This document shows, piece after piece, positions 23,429-31,176 of a DNA stretch of 33,149 bases. The DNA is taken from assembly GCA_018971065.1 (NCBI GenBank), contig JAGWVC010000039.1, positions 1-33,149 on the forward strand, written 5' to 3'. Source of the stretch: Sphingomonadales bacterium. GTDB lineage: Bacteria > Pseudomonadota > Alphaproteobacteria > Sphingomonadales > Sphingomonadaceae. The translations under genes and the position numbers were made by a program. Each line of letters begins with the position of its first letter. Positions within the stretch are counted from its first letter, which is position 1. The notes beneath the pieces are model-generated. The model was not told the origin of the DNA. It made no database searches and saw only the letters and a program-made list of their open reading frames with translations.

Positions 23429-24115
23429 ATGCTGCTGACCATCCCGCAGGTGCTCGATGCCGCACAACGCGCCGAACTGCGCGCCTTGCTCGACGATGCC
23501 GGTGATGCCTGGGTCGATGGCCGGGTTACCGCCGGCTATCAGGGCGCCCCGGTCAAGCACAACCAGCAGATCGCCGAAGGCTCCGACGTCGCCGCACAGG
23601 CTGGGGCCTTCATCCTCGCGGTGCTGGAATGCCACCCGCTGTTCATCAGCGCCGCGCTGCCGCGCCGGGTCTACCCGCCGATGTTCAACCGCTATGGCCC
23701 CGGCATGGCCTTCGGCCGCCATGTCGATGGCTCGATCCGCCTTCACCCGCACACCGGCACGCCGCTGCGCACCGACATATCGGCCACGCTGTTTCTCAAC
23801 GATCCGCACGAATACGACGGCGGCGCGCTGCAGATCATGGACACCTACGGCCTGCACGAGGTCCGCCTCGCCGCCGGCTACATGGTGCTCTATCCGGCCA
23901 CCAGCCTGCATCAGGTCACCCCGGTCACGCGCGGCACGCGGCTGGCCAGCTTCTTCTGGATCGAAAGCCTGATCCGCGATGCCGGACAGCGCGGCCTCGT
24001 CTATGACCTCGACAGCGCCATCCAGCGCCTCAACCAGACCGGTGCCGACCAGGCCGCGCGCGACACGCTGGTCGGCTGCTACCACAACCTGCTGCGGCAA
24101 TGGGGCGAGACCTGA
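23429..24115 (+). CDS. piuC: PiuC/YbiX-type Fe(II)- and 2-oxoglutarate-dependent dioxygenase
   Basis: The 228-residue PKHD-type hydroxylase matches the length and plan of PiuC/YbiX. The metal triad is His98-x-Asp100 in FGRHVDGSIR and His161 in SLHQVTPV, with Arg171 ten residues later to hold 2-oxoglutarate. The double-stranded beta-helix core includes TDISATLFLNDPHEYDGG and YPATSLHQV. Genes of this family regularly sit next to Fiu/PiuA-type siderophore receptors and are iron-repressed; their native substrate is unknown. The ATG begins two bases after the receptor stop, so it depends on the same Fur-regulated promoter. Convergent with the alcohol dehydrogenase gene 16 bases away. Confidence 0.94.
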   Translation: MLLTIPQVLDAAQRAELRALLDDAGDAWVDGRVTAGYQGAPVKHNQQIAEGSDVAAQAGAFILAVLECHPLFISAALPRRVYPPMFNRYGPGMAFGRHVDGSIRLHPHTGTPLRTDISATLFLNDPHEYDGGALQIMDTYGLHEVRLAAGYMVLYPATSLHQVTPVTRGTRLASFFWIESLIRDAGQRGLVYDLDSAIQRLNQTGADQAARDTLVGCYHNLLRQWGET

Positions 24116-24131
24116 CTGGCCCGATTGCCGC

Positions 24132-25166
24132 CTACAGCAACCGGGGATCGACCACCGAACGCACCGGCGCTTCCGGCCCGGACATCTTCGCCATCGCACC
24201 GGCCACCCCGGAAATGCCGATCCGCTCACCCAGCCAGCTGGCCACGTCGATGCGGCCATCGGCAATCGCGCGCATCGCCAGGTCCATGTCCTGCGGTTCC
24301 TCGCCGCCGGCGAACTGGATGTTCAGCCGCTTGTTCTGCGCGGCAAACACGAACAGCGCCTCTTCCTCCATGCAATACCCGCCCATGACGATACGCCCGT
24401 CGAACGGTGCCGAGGCGATGATCCGGCCCAGCATCCCCTTCTGGCCGACGTTCTCGTAGATCAGGTTGACGCGGCGCGCGCCCAGGTCGGGCAGGGGGCC
24501 GTAAGGGTCGGTCTCGCGCGGATCGATCGCGATGTCGGCACCCATGCGGATCGCCAGTTCGCGGCGGCCAGGGTGGAAATCGGCCGCGACGATCGGCCCG
24601 GCGCCCAGCAGCTTCAGCCCCGCGATCACGCCCAGCCCGATCGCGCCGCAGCCCAGCACCAGCGGCACGTCGCCCGCCTGCGGGTTGCCACGCCGGGCAT
24701 GTTCCAGCCCCACCGCCAGCGGCTCGATCATCGCCGCCAGATCGTCTTCCATGCTGTCCGGCACTTCCAGCAGCATGTTCTCGTCCAGCAGCATCAGTTC
24801 GCCGAACCCGCCGGGGCATTCGTGGCTGAACCCGATCACCTTGTGCGCGCCTTCCGCGCGCATAATCGGCACTGAAGTGACCCGGCGCCCCACCTTCACC
24901 CGGCGCTGGCTGCCCGGGCCATAGTCCAGCACTTCGCCGACATATTCGTGTCCCGGCACGAACGGCCGGTCGAAATTCAACTGCGCGTAAGGCCCGCCGA
25001 ACTGCCGCGACAGGTCGATCACGTTCTGCCCGGCGTGCAGGAAATGCGCCTCGGATGCGCACATGCCACAGCTATGCGTGCGCACCAGCGCCTGGCCCTT
25101 GCCGGGGACGGGGTCATCGAATGTGCCGGTCTCGACCTTGCCGTTCTGGATAAAGGCAGCTTTCAT
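24132..25166 (-). CDS. Zinc-type alcohol dehydrogenase family protein lacking the structural zinc lobe
   Basis: The 344-residue medium-chain dehydrogenase/reductase has a GroES-like N-terminal domain and a Rossmann domain with LGCGAIGLG (171-179) for NAD(P). Catalytic zinc residues are probably Cys33 or Cys36 in HSCGMCASE and His73-Glu74 in PGHEYVGEV, with Glu148. The stretch that normally carries four closely spaced structural-zinc Cys instead reads VTSVPIMRAEGAHKVIGFSHECPGGFGE, with a single Cys, so the structural zinc is absent. It is the last gene of the SDR-SnoaL-ADH operon, 37 bases after the SnoaL-like gene, and would oxidise an alcohol made in that pathway. The ribosome-binding site is weak, which suggests coupling to the upstream gene. 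Substrate unknown. Confidence 0.9.
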   Translation of the reverse strand: MKAAFIQNGKVETGTFDDPVPGKGQALVRTHSCGMCASEAHFLHAGQNVIDLSRQFGGPYAQLNFDRPFVPGHEYVGEVLDYGPGSQRRVKVGRRVTSVPIMRAEGAHKVIGFSHECPGGFGELMLLDENMLLEVPDSMEDDLAAMIEPLAVGLEHARRGNPQAGDVPLVLGCGAIGLGVIAGLKLLGAGPIVAADFHPGRRELAIRMGADIAIDPRETDPYGPLPDLGARRVNLIYENVGQKGMLGRIIASAPFDGRIVMGGYCMEEEALFVFAAQNKRLNIQFAGGEEPQDMDLAMRAIADGRIDVASWLGERIGISGVAGAMAKMSGPEAPVRSVVDPRLL

Positions 25167-25203
25167 CGCGGGTTCGCTTTCGGATTGAGAGTTGTGGTTA
25201 CGG

Positions 25204-25695
25204 TCAGGCCTTCAGCACGCCGTAGGACGGATCGCTGCGGTCACGGCGGGCTCGGTCATGCACCATCATCGGCACCACCTCGCGCATCTCGTCCATTTCC
25301 ATCACGGCGATGCGGTGATCCAGCGCCCAGCGCCCGTCGCGGCGCGACCAGCGATCGACATAGCGGCTGATCACCACCATCTGCATCAGCCGGCCGTCGC
25401 GTTCCATCCGCAAGGTCGCGGTGACGTAGGATTCGCTGCCGGCCTTGTCGCCATCCAGCTCGATGATGATGTTGGTCACCTGATGCGAATGCTGCTGCAA
25501 TCCCGAATGCTGCCGGCAGACATGGTCGATGAAATCGCGCCCGGTGCCCTGGAAATTGTGACCATAATCGGCGGTGCCGCCCTCGTGCCAGATCGAATAG
25601 CCCAGTTCGTGGTCCATCCGGTCCATCGACCGGCAATAGCGATAGATCTGATCGGTGATTTCCTGCCGATCGGCAACCTGCTGCAAACTGGCCAT
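25204..25695 (-). CDS. SnoaL-like / NTF2-fold protein (nuclear transport factor 2 family)
   Basis: The 163-residue protein begins with the helix ASLQQVADRQEITDQIYRYCRSMDRMD, followed by a Trp-containing segment (SIWHEGGTADYG) and paired strands including HQVTNIIIELDGDKAGSESYVTATL and RYVDRWSRRDGRWALDHRIAVME. This is the standard layout of SnoaL_4-type members of the NTF2 cone fold, which include ring-hydroxylating dioxygenase beta-like proteins, dehydratases and isomerases. The exact reaction is not predictable. Its ATG overlaps the stop of the upstream SDR gene by one base (TGATG); a GTG one codon earlier could also be used, with GGAGG serving both. It is part of the SDR-SnoaL-ADH operon. 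Confidence 0.87.
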   Translation of the reverse strand: MASLQQVADRQEITDQIYRYCRSMDRMDHELGYSIWHEGGTADYGHNFQGTGRDFIDHVCRQHSGLQQHSHQVTNIIIELDGDKAGSESYVTATLRMERDGRLMQMVVISRYVDRWSRRDGRWALDHRIAVMEMDEMREVVPMMVHDRARRDRSDPSYGVLKA

Positions 25696-26501
25696 CACGC
25701 TTTCCCTCCATAAGCCGCCATCATTTCCTCGATCGCCAGAATGCGCGCGCGGCGATCGTCGGGCGAATTCGGCGCATAGCCGGCAACATCGTTCGGCTGG
25801 CCCCAGTTGTACAGCGGGCCATGCGGCAATTGCGCCAGCCCGATCCGCGCCACGTCGTCGGGCTGGGCCATGCCTTCGGGGATCGCCGCGCCCTTGCTTT
25901 CCAGCAGCTTGCGATGCGCCGGCGTGTCGGTGCGGCCCAGGATCAGGTTCAGCACATCAACGCCCGCATGCCGCAGTTCGGCCCACAGGCCTTCGGCAAA
26001 GCACATCACGAACGCCTTCGATCCGGCATAGACCGAAATGCCGTTCAGCCCGCCATAACAGGCACCCGATCCGACCAGCAGAATACCACCCCGGCCGCGC
26101 TTCGCCATGCCCGTGGCGAAATGATGCGCCAGCCGCATCGTCGTCAGCACGTTCATCGTCACCAGCCGGTCCCAGTCGGCAATTTCGCCGCCCAGGAACA
26201 GCGCCCCGTTGGTGTCCGCCCCGGCATTGGTGATCAGCAAGCCGATCTCCCGGTCACCGGCGGCGGCGATCACCCGCGCGGCGGCATCGTCGGCGGTCAG
26301 GTCCACCGATGCGGCAACGCATTCGACACCCTTCGCGCGGATCTCCGCAGCAAGCATCTGCAACGGCCCGTCGCGGCGGGCGATCAGTACGCAGTTGATG
26401 CCCTCATCCGCCAGTTGCCGCGCGAACGCCGCGCCGGTGCCTTCCGATGCGCCGGCAATCAGCGCCCACGGGCCGTACTTGCGCCCGAACTCTCCCGCCA
26501 T
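25695..26501 (-). CDS. Short-chain dehydrogenase/reductase
   Basis: The 268-residue NAD(P)-dependent oxidoreductase has a Rossmann fold with an early glycine motif GASEGTGAAFA (about 17-27). The arginines of VLIARRDGP just after the second strand favour NADP. LITNAGA (an NAG motif) is followed by the catalytic Ser in LLVGSGAC and Tyr-x-x-x-Lys in VYAGSKAFV. Length is at the upper end for classical SDRs, with a C-terminal tail. It is the first gene of the operon, divergent from the LysR regulator over 148 bases. The start at 26501 gives a proper first strand (WALIAGASEG); 11 further codons upstream are unlikely. It probably acts with the alcohol dehydrogenase on one pathway; the substrate is unknown. 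Confidence 0.93.
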   Translation of the reverse strand: MAGEFGRKYGPWALIAGASEGTGAAFARQLADEGINCVLIARRDGPLQMLAAEIRAKGVECVAASVDLTADDAAARVIAAAGDREIGLLITNAGADTNGALFLGGEIADWDRLVTMNVLTTMRLAHHFATGMAKRGRGGILLVGSGACYGGLNGISVYAGSKAFVMCFAEGLWAELRHAGVDVLNLILGRTDTPAHRKLLESKGAAIPEGMAQPDDVARIGLAQLPHGPLYNWGQPNDVAGYAPNSPDDRRARILAIEEMMAAYGGKA

Positions 26502-26575
26502 CACCCGAACTCCCGATGCAGATGCTGCCCTCACCCTCGCAGGGCGCGCCGTTCGCGGCAGGATTATGCAGAGAT

Positions 26576-26626
26576 CGGATATATCACCACTTCAATATCC
26601 GGCATTTTGGTATATCGAAATGAGAT
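26576..26626. promoter_or_regulatory. AT-rich divergent promoter/operator between SDR and LysR genes
   Basis: In this GC-rich DNA a short AT-rich stretch carries repeated half-sites: GGATATATC, TCAATATCC and GGTATATCG. The pair TATCC-N8-GGTATA resembles the spaced dyads bound by LysR-type regulators and lies midway between the two divergent starts. Assignment rests on position and symmetry. Confidence 0.5.
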
Positions 26627-26649
26627 AGTAAGGCGTGAAGGGGGCGGCG

Positions 26650-27558
26650 ATGGAAATCCGGCGGTTGAGCTACTTCGTGCGCATTGCCGAAGACGGATCG
26701 TTGACCAAGGCCGCCGGCATCCTGCGCGTCGCCCAGTCGGCGCTCAGCCGCCAGATGCGCCTGCTCGAAGAAGAACTGGGTGTGGCCCTGTTCAGCCGCA
26801 CCGCGCGCGGAATGCGGCTGACCGACGAAGGCGAGTACCTGCAATCGGCGGTTGCCGGCCCGTTGCGCGAGGTGGAACTGGCGCTTCAGAACATCCGCTC
26901 GCTGCCGTCGCTGGTCGAAGCCAACTTTGCGATCGGGATGCCGCCGGGGCTGGCCGACATTCTGGCGCGGCCGCTGGCGCTGGGCCTTGCCGAGGCCTTT
27001 CCCAACATGGAATTCCGCCTCGTCGAAGGCCCGACCGGTGGCTTGGTCGATTGGCTGAACCGGGGGATGGTGGATTTTGCCCTGCTGGAGGAAACCGCCC
27101 GCAACGATCAGATTCAGGAACGCAGCCTGGCGTCGTTGCCGCTGGCGCTGGCCGGCCTGCCCGATGGCCCGCTGCCACGCGGCGCCCCGGTAACGCTGGA
27201 TAAGGCGCTGAAACTGCCGTTGATCCTGCCATCGCATCACATGGGCATCAGGGGCGCGGTCAACGACGCGCTGGCGCGGCGCGGCGGGAAGGCCAATATC
27301 CGCCTTCAGGCCGACGCATCGCGGCTGGCGCGCGAACTGGCGAAGGAAGGCATGGGCTACGCGGTCCTGCCCGAATGCTATTTCCGGCAGGAACTGTCCG
27401 AAGGCACGCTGTGCGCCTGGCCGATTGCCGATCCGGCGTTGGCGATTGCCGTCTCGCTCGCCTCGCGCAAGGGGCACCAGACCGCGCGCCGCCAGTTCAG
27501 CGTGGTGGAAGATGCCATCGCCCGCATGGCGCACGCGGCCATCGACGCTGTGCCTTGA
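26650..27558 (+). CDS. LysR family transcriptional regulator
   Basis: The 302-residue regulator has an N-terminal winged helix-turn-helix (MEIRRLSYFVRIAEDGSLTKAAGILRVAQSALSRQMRLLEEELGVALFSR, residues 1-50). A linker helix and a periplasmic-binding-like effector domain (about 90-295) with NFAIGMPP and NRGMVDFALLEE segments follow. Its length is normal. The ATG at 26650 is preceded by AAGGGGG; five extra upstream codons are possible but unneeded. It is divergent from the SDR-SnoaL-ADH operon, the classical arrangement in which a LysR protein controls the opposite operon in response to a pathway intermediate. The effector is unknown. Confidence 0.95.
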   Translation: MEIRRLSYFVRIAEDGSLTKAAGILRVAQSALSRQMRLLEEELGVALFSRTARGMRLTDEGEYLQSAVAGPLREVELALQNIRSLPSLVEANFAIGMPPGLADILARPLALGLAEAFPNMEFRLVEGPTGGLVDWLNRGMVDFALLEETARNDQIQERSLASLPLALAGLPDGPLPRGAPVTLDKALKLPLILPSHHMGIRGAVNDALARRGGKANIRLQADASRLARELAKEGMGYAVLPECYFRQELSEGTLCAWPIADPALAIAVSLASRKGHQTARRQFSVVEDAIARMAHAAIDAVP

Positions 27559-27589
27559 TCTTCCGAGCCACTCGGTGGCAAGTGGCGCG

Positions 27590-27982
27590 ATGAAACCACA
27601 CACCCGTGCCATGATCGCCGCCACCGCCTTCGCCCTCGTCACCGGCAAGGCCGTCGCCGGGGTGCGCGATCACGCCGGCGGTTGCGACCGGCGCATCGCC
27701 GCCGAAGCGCGGGGCAATCGCGTACAGGGTTACGATGGCGATCGCGCTGCCCGGTTCGGCGGCACGCTTCCCGAAGTCCATGACGAGGGCGACCGGGCGT
27801 TCGTCGCGTTCGAGGTGTCGGGCAGCAAGGTCACCGGCTTCGATCGCGGCTCCTCCACCCATTTCGAGGCGGTGGTGGCAGACGGGATGGTGCAGGTCTA
27901 TGATCACGCCGAGCAGGCCTGGTTTGCCTATGACCTGCAGGACGGGCAGGCAGGGCAGGGCTACTACCGCAGCGAAGGCTGA
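27590..27982 (+). CDS. Small exported protein of unknown function
   Basis: I do not recognise a named family for this 130-residue protein. It has a signal peptide (MKPHTRAMIAATAFALVTGKAVA, cleavage near residue 23). A compact beta-rich mature part follows, including FVAFEVSGSKVTGFDRGSSTHFEAVVADGMVQVYDHAEQAWFAYDL, which reads like a single small barrel or sandwich of alternating strands. Two Cys are not paired as in UrcA proteins; only one is visible, near HAGGCDRR. Homologous-looking exported proteins of similar length occur, to my memory, in other sphingomonads without assigned function. It follows the LysR gene by 31 bases. Its TGA stop abuts the stop of selB on the other strand. Confidence 0.7.
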   Translation: MKPHTRAMIAATAFALVTGKAVAGVRDHAGGCDRRIAAEARGNRVQGYDGDRAARFGGTLPEVHDEGDRAFVAFEVSGSKVTGFDRGSSTHFEAVVADGMVQVYDHAEQAWFAYDLQDGQAGQGYYRSEG

Positions 27983-29905
27983 TCACGCCCGCCAGGGTTC
28001 CGCCGCGCCGGTGATGTCGGCATGGCCTTGCCGGACGATACGCGCGTTGCCGCGCCGCGCTGTCACGCCGATCCGGTCCAGGAATTCGAGGATACGGATT
28101 ACGTGGTTGCGGCCGATGCCGGTGGCATCGCGAAAATCGGCGGCGGTGAAACCCGCAGGATTGTCGTCCGCCAGCACGGCTGCGCTGGCGGCCAGCGCCG
28201 CGACATGGCCACGCAGCATGTAGCGGCTGTCGTCGATTGCCCAGAGATCACCGTTGATCCGCCGCCGATACAGCAACGCCCGCGCCACTGCGTCGCTCAA
28301 CCGCAACTCGGTCGCCAGTTCGGCGGCGGAAATCGTGCGCGGCACGCCATCCTCGATCCGGGCCAGCAACGCCCGCCATGCCTCGACCTCGGCCTTGCCG
28401 AACGCGGCGGCGTGGCCCGGCAGGCGCAACAGCGGACCGGCAAACTCCAGTCTGCCGCCGTCGGCCAGTTCGCGCAGCAGCGCGGTCAGCACCTCGGCGG
28501 ACACCGCCTGCGGCAACCGGCCGCGTAGTTCGCGCGCGGTCAACCCGCCCTGTTCGGGATAATCGCGATGCCATGCCGCCAGCGTTTGCGTCACCGCGTC
28601 CGCCGTCGCGCCAAGCCGCGCGGCAGAGACCAGCTTCGGTGTCGGCCGGCCGATCGCGCGCGCCTCGACAAGCGCCAGCAACGCCGCTTCCTCATCGGCC
28701 GGTAGGTTGAAGCTGCGGGCAAATCCCGCCGCATCGGGCTCGTGCCCCGGCACAGCCAGCAGCGCCTTCAGGCTGGCGGCGGCGTCATGCCGTTCCAGCG
28801 CCGCCAGAACCGCTTCGCGAGAGCCCTCGCGCTTGCGGCGGGCAGGCGGGAACGGATCAAGAATGCGGCCGCCGCCGATCAGTTCGCGCCCCGAGGCATC
28901 GCGCAGCACGAAACGATCACCATTCGCCGCCACGATCGGCCGTTCCGGTAGCAGCGCAGCCATCGCCTCCGCGCCCGGTTGCAATGCGGCTTGCCGGGGT
29001 AGCAGCACCCGCGCCGGAACGCTCGCCGTGCCGCTGTGCAGGTGAACCGTCGCACCGTGCCGCAATGGCGCGCCGCGTTGCGCCAGCACGCGGATGCGGG
29101 CATCGACGCGCGCCGTTGGTGCGTGCGACGATGCGGGAACCAGCCAGTCGCCGCGATGGACATCGGCGGTTTCAACCCCGGCCAGCCCCACCGCGCAACG
29201 CTGGCCCATGCGCGCTTCGGCAACGTCCTGCCCGGCGCTTTGCAGCGACCGCACCCGAACCGGCAGCCCGCGCGGCGACAGCACAAGCTGGTCGCCCAGG
29301 GCAATGCGCCCGGCATGGACGGTTCCGGTTACCACAGTGCCCGCCCCGGCCACCGTGAAGCAGCGATCGACCGCCAGACGGAACCGCCCGGACACCGGCC
29401 CGGGATCGCCGGCAGCGACCCGCAGCGCTTCGCCCAATGCGGCGATGCCAGCGCCGGTCACGGCCGACACCGGAAACACCGGCGCATCGGCCAGCGTTGT
29501 CGGCGCCAGCAGCGCTGCGATTTCGGCCCGCACGGCGGCGATGCGTTCGTCCGGTACCTTGTCGCACTTGGTGAGCGCCACCCAGCCGGTGGCAATCCCC
29601 AGCAGGTCCAGGATTTGCACATGCTCCACCGTCTGCGGCATCACCCCGTCGTCCGCCGCAACCACCAGCAGCGCCGCGCCGACCCCGCTGACACCGGCCA
29701 GCATGTTGCGCACATAGCGCTCGTGCCCCGGCACATCGACGAACCCGATGGTCCTGCCGCCGGGCGCGGGCCAGTAGGCGAAGCCAAGGTCGATCGAGAT
29801 GCCGCGCGCCTTTTCCTGCAGCAGGCGGTCGGTCTCCACGCCGGTAAGGGCGCGGACCAGCGCGGTCTTGCCGTGGTCGATATGGCCGGCGGTGGCGATC
29901 AGCAT
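27983..29905 (-). CDS. selB: Selenocysteine-specific translation elongation factor SelB
   Basis: SelB (640 residues) delivers selenocysteyl-tRNA to UGA codons marked by a SECIS element. The GTPase domain shows G1 GHIDHGKT (7-14), switch I GISIDLGF (35-42), G3 DVPGHERY (57-64) and G4 TKCD (112-115). EF-Tu-like domains II and III follow (about 170-340), then a long C-terminal region with winged-helix modules that bind the SECIS hairpin (ending in RDATGIGRNHVIRILEFLDRIGVTARRGNARIV). Length fits bacterial SelB (about 600-650). The start at 29905 has an AGGAAG ribosome-binding site; the frame upstream runs through an intergenic palindromic repeat and is rejected. It lies divergent from selC, supporting a functional selenocysteine pathway. 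No selA or selD is in the window. Confidence 0.96.
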   Translation of the reverse strand: MLIATAGHIDHGKTALVRALTGVETDRLLQEKARGISIDLGFAYWPAPGGRTIGFVDVPGHERYVRNMLAGVSGVGAALLVVAADDGVMPQTVEHVQILDLLGIATGWVALTKCDKVPDERIAAVRAEIAALLAPTTLADAPVFPVSAVTGAGIAALGEALRVAAGDPGPVSGRFRLAVDRCFTVAGAGTVVTGTVHAGRIALGDQLVLSPRGLPVRVRSLQSAGQDVAEARMGQRCAVGLAGVETADVHRGDWLVPASSHAPTARVDARIRVLAQRGAPLRHGATVHLHSGTASVPARVLLPRQAALQPGAEAMAALLPERPIVAANGDRFVLRDASGRELIGGGRILDPFPPARRKREGSREAVLAALERHDAAASLKALLAVPGHEPDAAGFARSFNLPADEEAALLALVEARAIGRPTPKLVSAARLGATADAVTQTLAAWHRDYPEQGGLTARELRGRLPQAVSAEVLTALLRELADGGRLEFAGPLLRLPGHAAAFGKAEVEAWRALLARIEDGVPRTISAAELATELRLSDAVARALLYRRRINGDLWAIDDSRYMLRGHVAALAASAAVLADDNPAGFTAADFRDATGIGRNHVIRILEFLDRIGVTARRGNARIVRQGHADITGAAEPWRA

Positions 29906-29920
29906 GGGCCGCTTCCTAGA

Positions 29921-29966
29921 ATGCGATGACAAAAAGTGGGAACCGGTTTTTGTCGGAAAATCGCAT
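29921..29966. repeat. Long intergenic palindromic repeat between selB and selC
   Basis: Outer arms ATGCGAT/ATCGCAT (29921-29927, 29960-29966) and inner arms GACAAAAA/TTTTTGTC (29928-29935, 29947-29954) enclose a GTGGGAACCGG core. From memory it resembles a palindromic element with an AACCGGTT-like core scattered through alphaproteobacterial genomes. It lies in the selB 5' leader region, with its near end 15 bases upstream of the start codon. Confidence 0.6.
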
Positions 29967-30077
29967 GGCAACACGAATTCCGGCATTGCGGGCAGGGGGG
30001 AACCGGGTTTCTTCAGGCGGGGGGCCGCCATCGCCGTGCCGGTGGACGCCGCCGCCGCGACCGCCTAACAGGCGCGT

Positions 30078-30168
30078 GGAAGAGAGACTCCCCCGGTGGG
30101 GGGCCCGGACTTCAAACCCGGAGGGAGGCGCCCGGCGTCTCCGGCAGGTTCGACTCCTGCCTCTTCCG
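30078..30168 (+). tRNA. selC: tRNA-Sec (anticodon TCA)
   Basis: The sequence folds as a selenocysteine tRNA. The acceptor is GGAAGAG/CTCTTCC, the D arm is extended (CCCCC..GGGGG), and the anticodon stem is CCCGG/CCCGG-type with loop CTTCAAA, giving anticodon TCA. A very long variable arm (GGAGGCGC / GCGTCTCC) and the T arm GCAGG-TTCGACT-CCTGC follow. The AGGTTCGACTCCTG block is the same as in Escherichia coli selC. The discriminator is G, followed by CC and then G, so the terminal A of CCA is not encoded and must be added. It charges serine, which SelA converts to selenocysteine. Divergent from selB; an amidohydrolase follows 34 bases downstream. Confidence 0.93.
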
Positions 30169-30202
30169 CCGGACCGCGCCGCGCCACGCCGAGGGAGTTG
30201 CG

Positions 30203-31075
30203 ATGACGATCGACCTTGCCAAAATCCGTGCCATCGACGTGCATGTCCACGCCGAAGTCTCGTGCCACGATCCCGAGGACCCGGTGATGGGGCAGTTCTT
30301 CGATGCCGCCAGCGCCTATTTTAAGGCGCCGCGCCAGCGGCCCAAGCTGCCCGAGATTGCCGAGCTCTATCGCGCCACCAATATCGCCTTCTGCCTGTTC
30401 ACCGTCGATTGCGAAAGCCACCTCGGAGCAAGGCGCGTCTCGAACTACGAAGTGGCGGAATTCGCCGCACAGAACGCCGACGTGTGCATTCCGTTCGCCT
30501 CGATCGATCCGCACAAGGGCAGGCTGGGCGCCCGTGAAGCGCGCGATCTGGTCGAGAATTTCGGCGTGCGCGGGTTCAAGTTCCACCACATCATGCAGGG
30601 GCTCGATCCGGCGGACCGCGTCGGCTACCCGATCTACGAGGTGATTGCCGAGCATAAGCTGCCCGCGATCTTCCACACCGGCCATTCGGGCATGGGCACC
30701 GGAATGCGCGGCGGCGGCGGGGTGCGGCTGAAATACGGCCAGCCCATGCTGGTCGATGACGTCGCCGTGGACTTCCCCGACATGACGATCATTCTGGCCC
30801 ACCCAAGCTGGCCCTGGGTGGACGAAAGCCTGTCGATGGCGTTGCACAAGGACAACGTGTTCATCGACCTGTCCGGCTGGAGCCCGAAGTACTTCCAGCC
30901 GCAGATCATCCAGTACGCCAACACCCAGTTGCGCCACAAGATGCTGTTCGGCAGCGATTTCCCGCTGATCCATCCGGACAAATGGATCGAAGCCGCCAAG
31001 CAGGCCGGTTTCCGCGACGATGTTCTTCCGGCGATCATGAAGGACAATGCGGCGCGGGTGCTGGGCCTGGCGTGA
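30203..31075 (+). CDS. Amidohydrolase-superfamily metal-dependent hydrolase (COG2159), C
   Basis: The 290-residue enzyme is shorter than A and B and keeps the standard first metal motif: AIDVHVHAEVS with His14-x-His16. Other candidate ligands are His158 in IFHTGHSG, His200 in LAHPSWPW and Asp252 in GSDFPLIHPDKW. This is the pattern of amidohydrolase_2 proteins (ACMSD-like decarboxylases, 4-oxalomesaconate-type and lactonase-like hydrolases). The substrate is unknown. The ATG is preceded by GAGGGAG. It follows selC closely and is followed by a TetR gene 101 bases downstream, so control by that regulator is possible. It is not a close duplicate of amidohydrolases A or B, which have Asp-x-His at the first motif. 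Confidence 0.9.
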   Translation: MTIDLAKIRAIDVHVHAEVSCHDPEDPVMGQFFDAASAYFKAPRQRPKLPEIAELYRATNIAFCLFTVDCESHLGARRVSNYEVAEFAAQNADVCIPFASIDPHKGRLGAREARDLVENFGVRGFKFHHIMQGLDPADRVGYPIYEVIAEHKLPAIFHTGHSGMGTGMRGGGGVRLKYGQPMLVDDVAVDFPDMTIILAHPSWPWVDESLSMALHKDNVFIDLSGWSPKYFQPQIIQYANTQLRHKMLFGSDFPLIHPDKWIEAAKQAGFRDDVLPAIMKDNAARVLGLA

Positions 31076-31176
31076 AGCGTTTTTTGCGTGCCGCCCGTCT
31101 TTCGCAACCACCGCAGGTCGGTTAGGGATGCGGCGGGACCGGTGCAATCGAGCGCTGGTGCAGGAAGGGATCGGCA

